DNA of 64,000 nt, taken from contig JAZKJV010007242.1 of the NCBI GenBank assembly GCA_037367405.1, positions 372,001 to 436,000 of the forward strand. The letters are read 5' to 3'. This document shows, in pieces, positions 34,536-46,796 of this stretch; the stretch's first letter is position 1; every line of letters starts with the position of its first letter. The notes beneath the pieces were generated by a model. It was given only the letters and a program-made list of their open reading frames with translations, made no database searches and was not told where the DNA came from. This DNA comes from Ottelia alismoides. Lineage: Eukaryota; Streptophyta; Magnoliopsida; Alismatales; Hydrocharitaceae. A program made the position numbers and the translations under genes.

Positions 34536-37445
34536 TGATGAATCTCGTATTCATCATGATAAAAGCCACATATTAAAACCTCTGTCTTAATTAATCCAAT
34601 AAAATCACCTTTAATTCTTTGATTTTATCTTGTACTATATTGTGTATAATTAACCTATAATTATTTGTATTTAATTTCCCGTATTTTTCTGTATCTATTT
34701 TATCACTCAAAAACCCCTAAAAATTAGGTAGAATAATTGTTTATAAATCACTGACCCTTAAAAAGACTAAAAAAATACAAAAACAACTCAAAACCACAAA
34801 ATCGGTATTTTTATCCCCTTAAAAATACCCCCCAAAAATAGCTTTTGTACAGATGACCTCTTTTGGCTTTTTTCCCAACATGAAAGTTGTAGATCTCGTC
34901 GAGACAAGCAACTTTCATGTTTTGACTTTTTCCAAATTCGGCCTCTAACTATTTCTTTTCTAATTTTCTTTGTAATTATTCTTTGAATTAATCTGATTGG
35001 GCCACGTGGCGCTCTCAGGAGCGGCCACGTGGCCCGCCTCTTCTTCTGACACCCGGCGCCTCCTGAGCCGCTGGATCCTCTCAGCCCGCGCCCATCTCAT
35101 CTGTCCATCCCCGCTCCAATCCACAACCGTCTGATCGGATCTCTGATCAGATCTGACCGCTCCATCGCGCCTTATCCACAGCCATTGGATCCAGCAATCA
35201 TCCTACGTCTACCCTTTTGCCACGCCCCCTGTTAAACCCTCACCGTTAGATCGCCCCCTCATTCAATCCCAACCACTCGCCCCCGCCTCCTTCGTAGCCA
35301 CTTGATCAGATCGTATGATCTAATCTTGACCCTCCGTGAGCGCTCTACTCACAGCCGTTGGATCTCACGATCCAACGGCCGTGGCTCATCGTCCTCCTCC
35401 GAAAGCTTCGTTCCCAGCCGTTACCACTCGCCTAACCCCCGCTCCCCCTTCCTTTTTTGGCCAGCGCTCCGACCATCCCCGCAAGCTCGTAACGCCTCCC
35501 CTACATTACACGAAGATCCACCTTCTTCGCGCCTCCATTGATGCACCTCCATCATCACTGCTCCACCATTAAATTCCTCTTCGAAACCCCCCTCCCACCA
35601 CATAACGCCTGGCTCCCTCTCCGCCTATTTAACCTCCGCCACCGCCACCGTAGTCAGTGTCCACCGTTATTGGGTTAAACCCAGCATCCTCCGCCCCTCC
35701 GGTGACAGCGGAGGGGCGGAATGTCGAGGCGAGGACGGTTTCAACCTGGTGTTGACCCACGGCGGCGCTCCGCCGTGTCCTGGTGTCTACGCGCACCGCC
35801 GAGCACCGGGAAAGGGTCGCCCCCATCGTGTGATGACCCCTGAGCTCATCTGAGCTCAATCCCAGACCATTTCCCCCGCCAACTCCTCGCTCCGGCGAGG
35901 AGATTTTCATCTTTATTTTTCTTTATTTTCTCCGATTAATTACGCCACCTTCAACCACTTTCACTCCCATCTTATCCTCCCACGAGCTCCACCCGACCAC
36001 CAGCAATCTCGCCAACCACCTCTCTCTTCTACAAACTCCCGAACACCTCGATCACCTCCTTCGCCGCCTCGCCGGAGAAGGAGACCCCTGGGCCCCCGCT
36101 TCCAGTCATCCCACGGCCCTCAGCTCACTCACAGAACCTTCACGCGCACGCTTCGGCTATTCTTCTGACATCTGCAGGTTCAATGGTCGGAGTTTAGGCT
36201 GGAGCATCTTTACGCTCTTCTCCTCCGATGATGCTTCTTCAACTCGCAGCTCCGATCAACCTTGGAGCATCGCCGGAGTCCCATCGTCTTCGCAGCGCCC
36301 CCAGCTCGCTTCTCCGACCATTAGGCGCGTCGGCGACAGACGGAGGAGCTCCAGAGACCTTGCCGGAGCCCCGCCTCCTCCGGTGAGCCGCGGAGGAGGA
36401 AGGAGCTACAGGTACCGTTCGATCATCAGGATCGGACGGTCAAGAGGACGCCACATGGTGGACCCGAGCCTCCTTCCAGACCTATAGGCTCGGGTCCTCC
36501 AAGCCTAATGCCGAACGTCCAGATACAGCCACGTGGCCCGAGCCACAAGTCTCCTCCCAAGCCTAGCCCTCACGTGCCTTGCACGTGAGAAGCTGGGTAA
36601 TTTGCACGCCAGACCCATGAATTTCCGGATTTTGCATTTTGGTCCTCCAGGCGCGTGCCTCACGTGCGCATCTGGGGTTATTTACAGGGAAGATCTCCAG
36701 CTTTTTGGAAATTACAATTATGCCCCTGCGTGCAAATGGAAAAATTACAACTGGGCCCAGGCGGTTTTTCATATTTGCATTTAGGTCCCTCCAGGGACCT
36801 AAATGCAATATTTATCCTTTTATTTTATTGCATTTTTATTACCATTATGCCCTTACACTGTTTTTAGCATAACTTGAGCATCGTAGGTCCAAATTGCATG
36901 ATTTTAGTGTCGTTTTGATCCTTATTTTGTCCTCTACATTCTAGCATACTTATTTGTTCCATTTGACACTGTTTTAATTTAAGTGATTTTTTATGTGAAA
37001 AATTGGACCATGCTCTACTTGTCTTGCTTGATTTGATGACCGATTTTTAATGATGTATTCAAATTGACTCTAACTTCATTCTATATTGTGTTGCTCTCAT
37101 TTTAGGGTATAATTGTAGCATTTTATTCATCATGCATATTCCTTTGCATTATTCGCCCATGCATCACTTTAACTTGCATAAAAACTGCATATACCATAGC
37201 ATCGCTTTGCATTACCTTGTAAATTGCATATGGACCTGAAATTGAGATTACATTTACATTGAACTTCATGAATCAAAATTCAATACTCAGAATAGGCCGC
37301 TGTATCCCTGTGTTCGACCTTGGTACACTTGCCAAGTATAAATATTCCACAGCATTCAAAGTCTGTGGTTTTTGCTGAACCAAATTTGCCTCCTGTACTA
37401 CAGCATAATTCCATAATATTATAGAGGCGAATTTGACGTTCATCA
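34536..37445 (+). repeat. 3' LTR of the LARD-type element (2910 bp)
   Basis: It is a near-identical copy of 29140-32046, followed by the GAGAG duplication. One G-box present in the 5' LTR (31055) is changed here to CACATG. Confidence 0.92.
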
Positions 37446-37450
37446 GAGAG

Positions 37451-38028
37451 ACGGCGTGAGAGGTTTTTCTTGCGAGTGAAAATAAAACGACGTCGAGTGA
37501 GGGGTATAAAAAGAGGCGCTCGCATGCTCTAGCGCGCGACGACATTAGGTTTCCGAAAATGCCCCTCAACGGGTATGTCCCTTCGGATTCCAAAATCGTG
37601 GCTAAATCGAGTCGTTTGGATCGACTCAGATACCCAATGTGATCGAAATCAAATTAATCTGACTGATTAATTTAATCGATCAGCCAAATGAAACCCGCAG
37701 TAAAAGTATCGAGATCCGAATTGACTCTCCCGAGCCCGAGCCCGAGCCGGAGACAGAGCGGAGCGCGCGCGCGTGTGTGGTCCTCTATTCCTCCTCTCTA
37801 CTATTACTACAAGAGCTTGGGTTGTGAACTCATATATAAGTCCATCAGAAGTTTAGATCTCTAAGGTATGGTACTAAACTTCAAACCCAAACTAAATGAT
37901 GTTTTAAATTTGGGAATTCCCAAATTTCCCTCCAAACCATTTGGTTTCACAATTGAAACCAAATTAATTCCAAATGTAATTACATAGGCTTTCCAATTAA
38001 AACCTAAATACAATTTTTTAATACAACA
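37451..38028 (-). repeat. Copia 3' LTR, second part
   Basis: It continues the LTR sequence seen uninterrupted at 42676-43257 and ends 'aatacaaca'. Just inside lies the minus-strand polypurine tract ('ctcgtgggggat' on the minus strand, 38029-38040). Confidence 0.92.
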
Positions 38029-38040
38029 ATCCCCCACGAG
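38029..38040 (-). other. Polypurine tract of the copia element
   Basis: On the minus strand this reads 'ctcgtgggggat', directly before the TGTTG start of the 3' LTR. Confidence 0.75.
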
Positions 38041-38581
38041 TTCACCAATTTTAAAAAGAGATTCAAAAAGATTTCATAGACTTCTTTCGGCTGTCCACAC
38101 TTTGCTTTCAGTAAAGGTACCTTCCGGTTTTAACCTCTACCTGAGTTTACTACTTTCACTTTAACAGGAACGAAGTAAACTATGTCTTGAACTTCAGACC
38201 TCGGTGTTAAAGTATCCGGTAGAAACAACAAAGCGTTGTTCTTGATACAATCTTCAGGGTTGGTGCTCTTAAAGGCCATGTACCCTTATCCTGTTTCATG
38301 AGTATATTCAGGAAAGATCCTCTTCCTTTAAGTGCGGCCCACAGTAACACTCACATAGGTGGCGTTCTCCAAGGATGCACTGCTAACATCTTGCCCAAAA
38401 GGCTTGAACCTATTCAGAGCCTACGCTCTTCCTAGACTTGCAGCTTAAATGGCACTCAGGCTTCCAGGGATAAGATACTCATGCTTACGCATTAAGATTA
38501 GAGTGCCGACCAGTTCTCCAAACAGCTTGCTATTACCACATTGAACATACTTTATAAGTCCCACTAAGATAGGTTGGGTTA

Positions 38582-40455
38582 CTACTTAGAGGAACTCCAA
38601 ATGGGTCTCAGTCCCATCCCAAGCCTAGACTTTAGGACTAAAGATCTATTAAGTCTCTTAGTCAATGGATCTGTCGTGTTGTCTTTGGATCCAACAAAAT
38701 CCACATCCAACACTCTGCGAGACACCAAATCCCTTAACGTCTTAAGTATGATTTGTATGTGTCTCCTAATTTTCTGATTGAACTTTGAACTCTTGATCTT
38801 GGCAATTGTGGTCATATTATTACAATGTACTGAGATCGCAGGAACAGGCTGACCTACCATGGGAATTTCAGACAGAACTTCCCTTAGCCATTCAGCCTCA
38901 ATTCCAGTGGTGTCCAAAGCACATAGCTCGGCCTCAAAAGTGGATCGAGCTAGAATGGTCTGCTTCACAGACTTTCAGGAGACTGCACCGCCTCCAAGGG
39001 TAAATACATACCCTATAACACCATTACTCCCAGACTCCTCTATTTTCCCTATCCAGCTTGCATCACTGTATCCTTCTAGTACAGAAGGATGTCTACCATA
39101 ATGCAAACTAAGGGAAATAGTTCCCTTCAAGTACTTCAGTACTCGATCCAGAGCCTCCCAATGAGTATGGTCAGGACATCTAGTGTATCTACTCAGCTTT
39201 GCAACCGAGAATGAAATATCAGGTCTCGTGCAATTCGCAAGATACATTAAACTTCCTATCACTTGTGAATACCTTATCTGGGCTACACGTACTCCACTTT
39301 TATTTTTAAACAGTGTTTTGGATGAATCAAAAGGTGTGCTTACAGCTTTGCAATCTTGATATCCAAATTTTTCAAGTACCTTCTCAACATAGTGAGATTG
39401 AGAAACTACAATCCCATCAACTGACCTTGTCAGTTTGAGATCCAAGATCACATCAGCAACACCCATGTCTTTCATCTCAAACTTGCTACTTAAGAATGTC
39501 TTAATCTCATTAATAATCCTCATATGTGATCCGAACAACAATATGTCATCAACATATAGGCACAAGACAATGCACTCATCACCTTTCACCTTGGAATAAA
39601 CACACTTATCGGATTCATGAACTATAAAGCCACATGAAAAAATAGTCTTGTCAAATTTTTCATGCCACTCCTTTGGTGCTTGTTTCAATCCGTAAAGGGA
39701 TTTGACAAGCTTCCAAACCTTTCCCTCATTTTTCAGGAGTCACAAGCCCATCATGTTGATCCATATATATCTCTTCCTCAAGATCGCCATGCTGGAAGGC
39801 GGTCTTCACATCCATCTGGTGGATAGAGAGATCATATACATATGCCAATGCTATGAGCTTCCGGATTGTGGTCATCCTAGTCACAGGGGAATAGGTATCA
39901 AAATAATCGATATCTTCCTTTTGCCTAAAGCCCTTGGCAACTAATCCGGTTTTATACTTTTCAATTGATCCGTCGAGGCTAAGCTTTCTCTTAAACACCC
40001 ACTTGCACCTACTTGCACTCAATGGTAGAGCATCCTTTGGGTAAATCGACCAACTCCCAAGTTCCATTAGCCATGATGTAATCCATCTCAGATTTGATGG
40101 CTTCCTTCCATTGTTTTACTTCAGATGAAGCCATGGCTTCCTTGTAACTTGGTGGATCACCCTCGATCTGGTAGACAACGAAGTCGCTACCCAGATCCTT
40201 GGCTATCCGAGGTCTTTTACTCCTCCTTGGCTCAATCTCTTCAGAAAGATCATTGGATTCAAGTTGAGTCTCAAACCTCACATTCGATATCCTTTCCACT
40301 TGATCTGGAATAAATCCTGATGTAGAGGCGCCCTCAATGGTCAGATTCTGAAGAATCCCAGTCTTCAACAAAAAGACATCCTCAAAGAAAGTAGCATCAC
40401 GGAGTTCAACAATAGTGTTGACATCTATGCCCGGTATCTCAGACCGAATTACCAA
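38582..40455 (-). pseudogene. Copia reverse transcriptase and RNase H, broken
   Basis: Four minus-strand open pieces follow one another. 40455-40009 is the linker before the polymerase (ending WELVDLPKGC). 40067-39726 is the RT start (CKWVFKRKLSLDG, GLVAKGFRQKEDIDYFDTYSPV, MDVKTAFQHGDLEEEIYMD). 39688-38975 has the catalytic LYVDDILLFGS, then MYLANCTRPDISFSVAKLSR and the RNase H start YSDASWIG. 38968-38582 is RNase H with STFEAELCALDTTGIEAEWLR. Frameshifts separate the pieces, and the segment between MDQHDGLV and MKQAPKEW has a changed frame. Sequence character fits the Tork-like group of copia elements, but this assignment is tentative. Confidence 0.88.
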
Positions 40456-40673
40456 GAACCTATATGTATAGCTATTTTCCAGTTAACCTAAGAAGACCGC
40501 ATCAACAGTTTTAGGACCAAGTTTATTTCTCTTGTGTTCTATGACTAAAACCTTAGCGAGACAGCCCCACACTTTGAGATATCTTAAGCTCGGTTTCCTA
40601 TTTCTTCAAAGTTCAAAGGGACATTTTTCCATATGTCTCGGAGGAACCCTATTCAGAATATGGCAAGCCGTAT

Positions 40674-41513
40674 TCAAGGCTTCTCCCCACATATAGGTTG
40701 GAAGCCAGAACTCTGTAGGAGAGCATTGATCATGTTAGTTAAGGTTCTATTTTTCCGTTCTGCTATCCCATTTGATTGCGGTGAATATGGGGCCGTAACT
40801 TCACTAACTATGCCAAATGATTTGCATTGTTTATCAAATAAGTTAGAGGTATTTTCACCTCCTCTATCTAACCTAAGGCGTTTAAGCACTTTTCCTGTTT
40901 GTGTCTCAGCCTCATTCTTAAAGATAAGAAATTTTTCTAAGGCTTCATCCTTCGTTTTCATTAGATATACCTAGCAGTATCTACTGCTATCATCTATAAA
41001 GGTGATAAAGTATTTCTTATTGTCTCGGATCAACACACCATTAAACTCACATATATCTGTATTATGTACTAGATCCAAAATCTCACTATCTCTAGAGACA
41101 GACTGAAAAGACTTCCTAGGTGTCTTCGCTTGCATACAAATTTCACATTTTTGAATTTTATCAATAGTGTATTTAGGGATCAACTCTAAATTCATCATTC
41201 TTTTAATTGAATTTAAGTTTACATGTCCCAATCTACCATGCCACAGATCACAAGATTCTAGATTATTCACAACATGAGACACAAAACTAGAACATTCAGA
41301 ATTCAAAACATTCAACTCATTAATGTTTATTGAATCACGTCTCATTCTAAACAACAAATCAAAATCAGCCAAATAGCCTTTTCCATAAAAAATGCCATGT
41401 CTTAGAATAACAACTTTATTACATTTAAAGTTTAATTCAAAACCATTTCTAACTAAGATAGAGCCAGATAACACATTCTTCTTGATGTCAAGAACTTGCA
41501 GCACCCTGTGCAA
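40674..41513 (-). pseudogene. Copia integrase, broken
   Basis: 41513-40971 carries the HHCC zinc region (LWHGRLGHVN ... CEICMQAK) and the first catalytic aspartates (TDICEFNG, FITFIDDSSRY). 40961-40674 continues with RLDRGGENTS and the catalytic glutamate region SPQSNGIAERKNRTL. A stop or shift near 40965 separates the two. The short unassigned stretch 40456-40673 continues the C-terminal part in other frames. Confidence 0.88.
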
Positions 41514-41516
41514 TGT

Positions 41517-42186
41517 TCAGACACGTCCAGAGGAGAACCTCAAGTTGACTTGTCCCGACCCTAGCACCCTGGCTGCAGAATCGTTCTCCATCTTCACAGT
41601 CCCACCGCTGCAGGTCTGATAAGAAGAAAACAACGTTCTGTCAAAACATATATTTACATTGGCTCTCGTATCCACGAGCCACTCATTTGGATCATGGATA
41701 TGGTATAGTTCAGGTTTTACAGAGACATACCCCTCGCTAGTCCCGAGTCCCATAGTGATCATATTCACTTGTGGACTCCCGTCTGCAGCCTTGGATTGAG
41801 CCTTTAAGGACGGACAATCCTTCTTCCAATGCCCAACCTGATTACAGTGCCAGCAAGGTTTATTCTTTGCCTTTTTCTGGATCTTGCCCTTTGGTTTCAT
41901 TTTGTTGTTATTAGGATCCTTTCCCTTCTTATCCTTGCCCTTCGAGGTCATAAAATTGACCTTAGCCTGAATATCAACAGGAAGCACAGTTTTTTGTTTC
42001 CTGTGTTCCTCCTCTATGGTAATTGCCACCATGAAGTCATCCACAGTCGGTCTTAAGCATCGAAATTAATCCTATGGTGGTTAACCAGATCTTCATGCAT
42101 TGTTGCCAACGCTTAAAGTTCTGTCCACTGAACTTTTTAGGCATACCCGTCATATCTATCCTCGATTTAAATATTGTTTCCGACAT
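41517..42186 (-). pseudogene. Copia gag-protease with large gag deletion
   Basis: The start MSETIFKSRIDMTG lies at 42186, and the gag N-terminus (FSGQNFKRWQQCMKIWL) follows for about 45 residues. The frame then changes near 42044 and resumes late in gag (VDDFMVAITIEEEHRK), so the central gag is missing. Next come the zinc knuckle CWHCNQVGHWKKDC and the protease site WLVDTRANVNIC, where the usual catalytic D-T/S-G triplet reads DTR. That Gly-to-Arg change would inactivate the protease. Confidence 0.85.
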
Positions 42187-42219
42187 TCTAAAATCGATTC
42201 GGGGTATCTTCTCTAAGAT

Positions 42220-43257
42220 TATTGTTAAAAAGATTGGCAATGCATATATTAAACAATAAATCAACGGATCCAAATGAATTAACAGAGAAACAATACCGAA
42301 TAAGATTATATTAATCGTATGTTTCCCAATCATTATCCGATTATAATATGCAAACATAAACCAATTAAATGAACAGAAATATAAATAAGGGCATGATACA
42401 GAAAGGGTAAATCAATAAACATATTGCGACAACCAAAATGAAATAAAGATTAGTTTATAAGTCACCGAAGCGTCCATGAAATGAACTATCCTTAGAGAAG
42501 ATATCACCCCCACAATACCGGTGCGTAGGGTACTGGAGATCCGCTCGCAGGATACGACGGCTCACGATCTTCGTCGGCGTACACCAACGGGATCGTTCTC
42601 GATTGTACCTCAAAGAACTGCAGCCGAGAGGAGAAGAGGGAGACGTTCGTCCGTGAGAGGAAGAACCAGAGAGAGAGACGGTGTGAGAGGTTTTTCTTGC
42701 GAGTGAAAATAAAACGGTGTCGGGTGAGGGGGTATAAAAAGAGGCGCTCGCATGCCCTAGCGCGCGACGACATTAGGTTTCCGAAAATGCCCCTCAACGG
42801 GCATGTCCCTTCGGATTCCAAAATCGCGGCTAAATCGAGCCGTTTGGATCGAGTCAGATTCCCAATGTGATCGAAATCAAATTAATCTGACTGATTAATT
42901 TAATCGACCAGCCAAATGAAACCCACAGCAAAAGTATCGAGATCCGAATTGACTCTTCCGAGCCCGAGCCCGAGCCGGAGACGGAGCGGAGCGCGCGCGC
43001 ATGTGTGGTCCTCCATTCCTCTTCTCTACTATTGCTACAAGAGCTTGGGTTGTGAACTCATATATAAGTCCACCAGATGTTTAGATCTCTAAGGTATGGT
43101 ACTAAACTTCAAACCCAAACTAATTAATGTTTCAAATTTGGGAATTCCCAAATTTCCCTCCAAACCATTTGGTTTCCCAATTGAAATCAAATTAATTCCA
43201 AATGTAATTACATAGGCTTTCCAATTAAAACCTAAATATATTTTTTTTAATACAACA
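42220..43257 (-). repeat. Copia 5' LTR (1038 bp)
   Basis: On the minus strand it starts TGTTGTATTAAAA (from 43257) and ends near 42220. It matches the split 3' LTR. The bases just inside (minus strand 'atcttagagaagatacc') do not form a good tRNA match; only the 'AGAG' part of a Met-type site is recognisable, so the primer site seems decayed. Confidence 0.92.
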
Positions 43258-43730
43258 AAAAGATGGACCATATCTGAAGAATCTAAAAATCGCATAACTC
43301 TAAAAAATAGCACATTAGGGGGTTGGGGTCAAATTACTCAAATCAACGAGATCCATTAAAAGCAAATCGGAGCCATTCGATCGACTAACCAACAAAAAGT
43401 ACATGTCAATTACTCGTGAAAGGCACCTTCAATTTTTTATATTCTCACCTTATTTTTGTGGTCTTTCTATGCTCTCCAAGAAAATATCTTCGATGCAGGT
43501 TGTGGTTGTGGTTTTTCTTCCATGGATTTTGTTTTTTTGTTTTTGTTGTGAGAATCTTTTGAAACAAAAACTGGAAAAAATGATCAGATATTTTTAGCTG
43601 AGAAATCAATATATTTTTGTCGCATTAACAAATAGATTCTTTTTATGTGATTCTAAAGTCGTTTTTAATCAAAATTTCCCGCAGGTTTTTCCTGCTCGAT
43701 ACTGTGTGTGTGTAAAATCTTCTAATAGTT
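43258..43730. other. No gene seen
   Basis: It starts with the AAAAG target duplication. The ORF at 43403-43597 is hydrophobic and has no motif. Confidence 0.4.
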
Positions 43731-43983
43731 GGGAGTTTTTTACAACCGTGCCCTTCGAAGTTTTTCCAACTACAGTTACGTATATAACTTTTTTGTGATT
43801 ACATTTGTGTGTCAATACAAAATTCACAATGGTGTCCTTTTCTTAGTGTAATATAGGAACAGATGTAATAATGAAAGCACGTTACTGTGAATTTCGTAAT
43901 AATATAAGGATACAAGTGTAATTGCAAAAAAAATGAGATTAGGGATTATGGGAAAACTTGGAAAGACACGGTGTGAAAATCCC
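43731..43983. mobile_element. Small inverted-repeat element (MITE), 253 bp
   Basis: 'gggagttttttacaaccgtg' at the left pairs with the right end, which in reverse reads 'gggattttcacaccgtgtc'. Similarity continues for about 40 bp ('aagtttttccaac' / 'aagttttcccata'). A further element-like sequence starting 'gggtttgtttggtagctggg' follows directly. Confidence 0.65.
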
Positions 43984-44354
43984 AAGGGTTTGTTTGGTAG
44001 CTGGGTTAGAGTGGTTTGAGATAACCTGATTGGAATAGTAGCTATTTGGGATGGCTATGAAGGTTGGAGAGGGTGGAATAAAGAATGTGATGTGATGTCA
44101 CTATGATTTGTGGTAGAATTCCATCTCATTAAAAGAGGGAAAGAGCCCCAATAGTTATATACGAAACTCCAACCTAGTTCAATCACACTGTTCTATTTGG
44201 ATTTCAATCAATTCAAGAAAGATAAATTTTTATGACTTTGATTAATATGTGAGTTATTTGGAAAGATAATCTTTTTAGACTTTTTTTAAGATAATTATAA
44301 TTGAAACTCTAGTTATAGTATAGTATAGAAGTGTGGTAGAACAAAAGGTAGCAG

Positions 44355-44893
44355 CTAGGGATGAGAATTGGATAGGGCCGGCCTGGCCCAGCTCGATGTT
44401 CGGCCTGTTAAAGCCCGATCCAAGCTCAAGCCCGAGCAATAGTCGGACGGGCTTGGGTTTAATTTTTGACTCATATCGAATTTCGGGTCGGGCTCGAGCA
44501 ACGATGGGCCTGAGCCCGAAGCCCATGGGATATAAACCCATCATAAGCCCAGCCCGAGCCCAGCCCACATATAGACCCATTATAATGATCCACATAGTCA
44601 CCTTGATTTGAATATATTTGATGTCGAACGTGCATGTTGTAATGGAAAGGGGTCAAATAGTGAGGCTCCGATTTCAAATGAGGGTCCCATCCTAGTTAAC
44701 CAAATCTTTTTTTTAATATAACGGGCGGGCTCGAGCCTGGCCCGACCCTTGTACTTGTCGGTCGGGCTCGAGTTTGGACCATATTTTCAGAAATGTTGCG
44801 GGCTTAGGCCCAGCTTGTGGGCCCGAAAATTGGATCGGGTTCGAACTGGATTGGGGTGGGCTCGACCCAGCCCGATCCGATGCTCATCCCTAG
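44355..44893. mobile_element. hAT-like non-autonomous element, 539 bp
   Basis: The inverted ends are 'ctagggatgagaattgga' and, in reverse from the right, 'ctagggatgagcatcgga'. The interior repeats 'gggcttgg', 'cgggctcgag' and 'gcccgagc' words. CAG, or TAGCAG if the TIR overlap is counted, flanks both sides (44349-44354, 44891-44896). The ORFs 44275-44601 and 44333-44611 are reads through this repeat. Confidence 0.65.
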
Positions 44894-45590
44894 CAGAAGT
44901 TATCCCTCCCATTCCATAATTCCAACCATATCCAGTAAAATGACGTAAAGGATAATCTTTCTTGATCATTCAAACCAAGTTTTTTACTCGTAATAAGAAA
45001 GGGAAAAGAGGGGTACGAGCATAATTTTTTAAAATCATAAGGATAAGACTAGAAGAAAATTCCATTAAATCAAAGATTTGATTTGTATTTATCTCATTAA
45101 TGGTAAAACTAACCCAAGAGACACAACTATTAGTTGCTCAAAAAGATAGGGGCACAACTAATATTGCAAAAAGGAAAGAGGTATAACTGATTGCAAAATT
45201 TAAGATGAGCATAAATGTAAAAAAATCCTAATTTTTTGTTACCTTAACCGGTGGGGCATTTCCACCCAAACGATTTTTTGTAGAGCATTTTTTAAAATTC
45301 CAAATAACAGGGGTACTCACATAAAAACTCCTCAGAAATAAAATACGTAAATAGAGTAAAATAAAACCGAATCAGAATCACACGCATCGTGGAGCACCAC
45401 CCACCAATCTGGCGAGTACGTGCGCGGACTCGGCACCGTTGGGTGGTTCCCCCTTGAGATCCCAAGCAAAGCATCCACCAGAGAAAGAACCCGGTGGCGG
45501 AGCAAACAGGTGCCCAAAACTAAAGCTACAGCGACGGGTCCATCAATCAGGAGCGAGCTCAGGGTTGGTCTGGTGCCGCTCGGTATTTAT
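44894..45590. other. Upstream region of the HMG-CoA lyase gene
   Basis: It contains a repeat also present at 28380-28430 in reverse (about 45125-45175). 'ggtatttatttcc' (about 45574) is a possible TATA box, followed by a CT-rich leader. Confidence 0.4.
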
Positions 45591-45599
45591 TTCCAACGA

Positions 45600-45813
45600 G
45601 CCCCCCCTCTTCCTCTTCCTCTCCCTCCTCTCCCTTCCAATCTATTTAATCTATTTAATAAAACCAGTCAACAATCTCCAACTAACCCGCCACCTACCAA
45701 TCCAAATTCTAGGGTTCGTCCCCTCCTCTCCCTCGAATCCCAACCTCCACTTGTCCTCCACTCCCCGATTCGAGGAGAGCGATCGTCTTCCCCATCCCCT
45801 TCGTCTTGCTCAG
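45600..45813 (+). other. HMGCL: Probable 5' UTR exon of HMG-CoA lyase
   Basis: This pyrimidine-rich leader ends 'cttgctcag' before a donor 'gtccgt' at 45814. The acceptor would be '..gattgtgtccag' ending at 46731, so exon 46732-46796 leads to the ATG. It is inferred from sequence style and splice signals only. Confidence 0.4.
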
Positions 45814-46796
45814 GTCCGTCTGATCGCTATCCCCTTCTCGATTTCGTGATTTCGTTGATTCTCGTTTTGATCTCTTGCATGCCGTCCTGTTCTCGCTTCG
45901 AAATTGGGGGTTTTGATGGATTTCGCTTGATGGATGAGCTTGGGTTGTTTCCCGGGCTTCCATCGCGATTGAAATAGATAATAGGATTCGCTTTTGGACG
46001 TTCTGCTTCCTGATCGTAGTAGATTTTGACCTCCATTTGTGGTTGTATGTGTAAAAAAGGTGAAAGGACGAATGAATGGTCTGGCTTGCTTGTTTTATGA
46101 TGAGATGCAATTGGGAACTATATTCTGAGAGTGAATTGACTTTGATCAGCTAGTGGAGAAGCAAATGGAGATTGAGATGAATCACTTGGAGTTTGGAGGG
46201 TTTTAGTCTATGACCTTTTCCATTGTTGTAAGATATGCTGTGATGAACTGCAAATGGTGGAGAATTTGTTATGTGGTTGATCGGAACTGTAACTGTCTTC
46301 CCTTACCTTGATGGTGTTCAATCTTCATAAAAGTAATTGGAAGGTAGGTTGTTGTTTTGAGGAAAGCAGAGGTGCTTCTGAACGTCTAGGGATGGTTTTT
46401 ATAGGCAATTAAGTTCTTCAGGAGTGGAGTGTTTGATATGTTGAAGTGAGCTTCGGAGGGAGCAACTCGTTCGCTGATTTGAAGCAGAAAAGTAATTTTC
46501 GTCCACATCTTGTATACTTTAAGGGAACTAGTTCTTTAAGAGAAGTAAATCTACTTATTTTGATTGAGTGATTACCAAAATGTGTATGTTCTGCTAGCTT
46601 GCAAATACTTCATCACGTTATATGTAGGAGATGTCAATTATGTTTGTTTGTTTTTTTGTTCTTGTTTGGCATTGAAGGCATTGTATCGCAGTTTTCACTA
46701 TACTCATGAAGTTTCATTTGATTGTGTCCAGGTAATTGAAATATTTGAGTATTACTTTGTGCGAGATACACTCTTCTGTGGTACACTACTGTTAGA

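Larger units (their letters stand above)
29140..37445 (+). mobile_element. Complete LARD-type (large, non-coding) LTR retrotransposon
   Basis: This 8306-bp element has LTRs 29140-32046 and 34536-37445, an Asp-type primer site at 32049, a polypurine tract before 34536 and the 5-bp target duplication GAGAG (29135-29139, 37446-37450). The 2489-bp interior has no gag or pol. Large LTRs with a conserved non-coding interior are the definition of LARD elements, which depend on a relative's proteins. The Asp-type primer site and the '..gaggatgagcatggtttaagtatagggg' 3' region resemble Athila/Tat gypsy elements (inference). The LTRs differ at only a few percent of sites, so insertion is fairly recent and later than the host copia element. 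Confidence 0.92.
28684..43257 (-). mobile_element. Ty1/copia retrotransposon with a nested LARD-type element
   Basis: The LTRs lie at 42220-43257 (5', minus sense) and at 28684-29139 plus 37451-38028 (3', split by the nested element). AAAAG at 28679-28683 and 43258-43262 is the target duplication. LTR ends are TG..CA. Without the nested insertion the element is about 6.26 kb. The minus-strand coding remnants run gag, protease, integrase, reverse transcriptase, RNase H, which is the copia order. Most of gag is deleted and several frames are broken, so it cannot move on its own. Confidence 0.92.

Noticed and set aside
43985..44230. Possible fifth MITE starting 'gggtttgtttggtagctggg'
   Set aside because: No convincing inverted right end could be matched.
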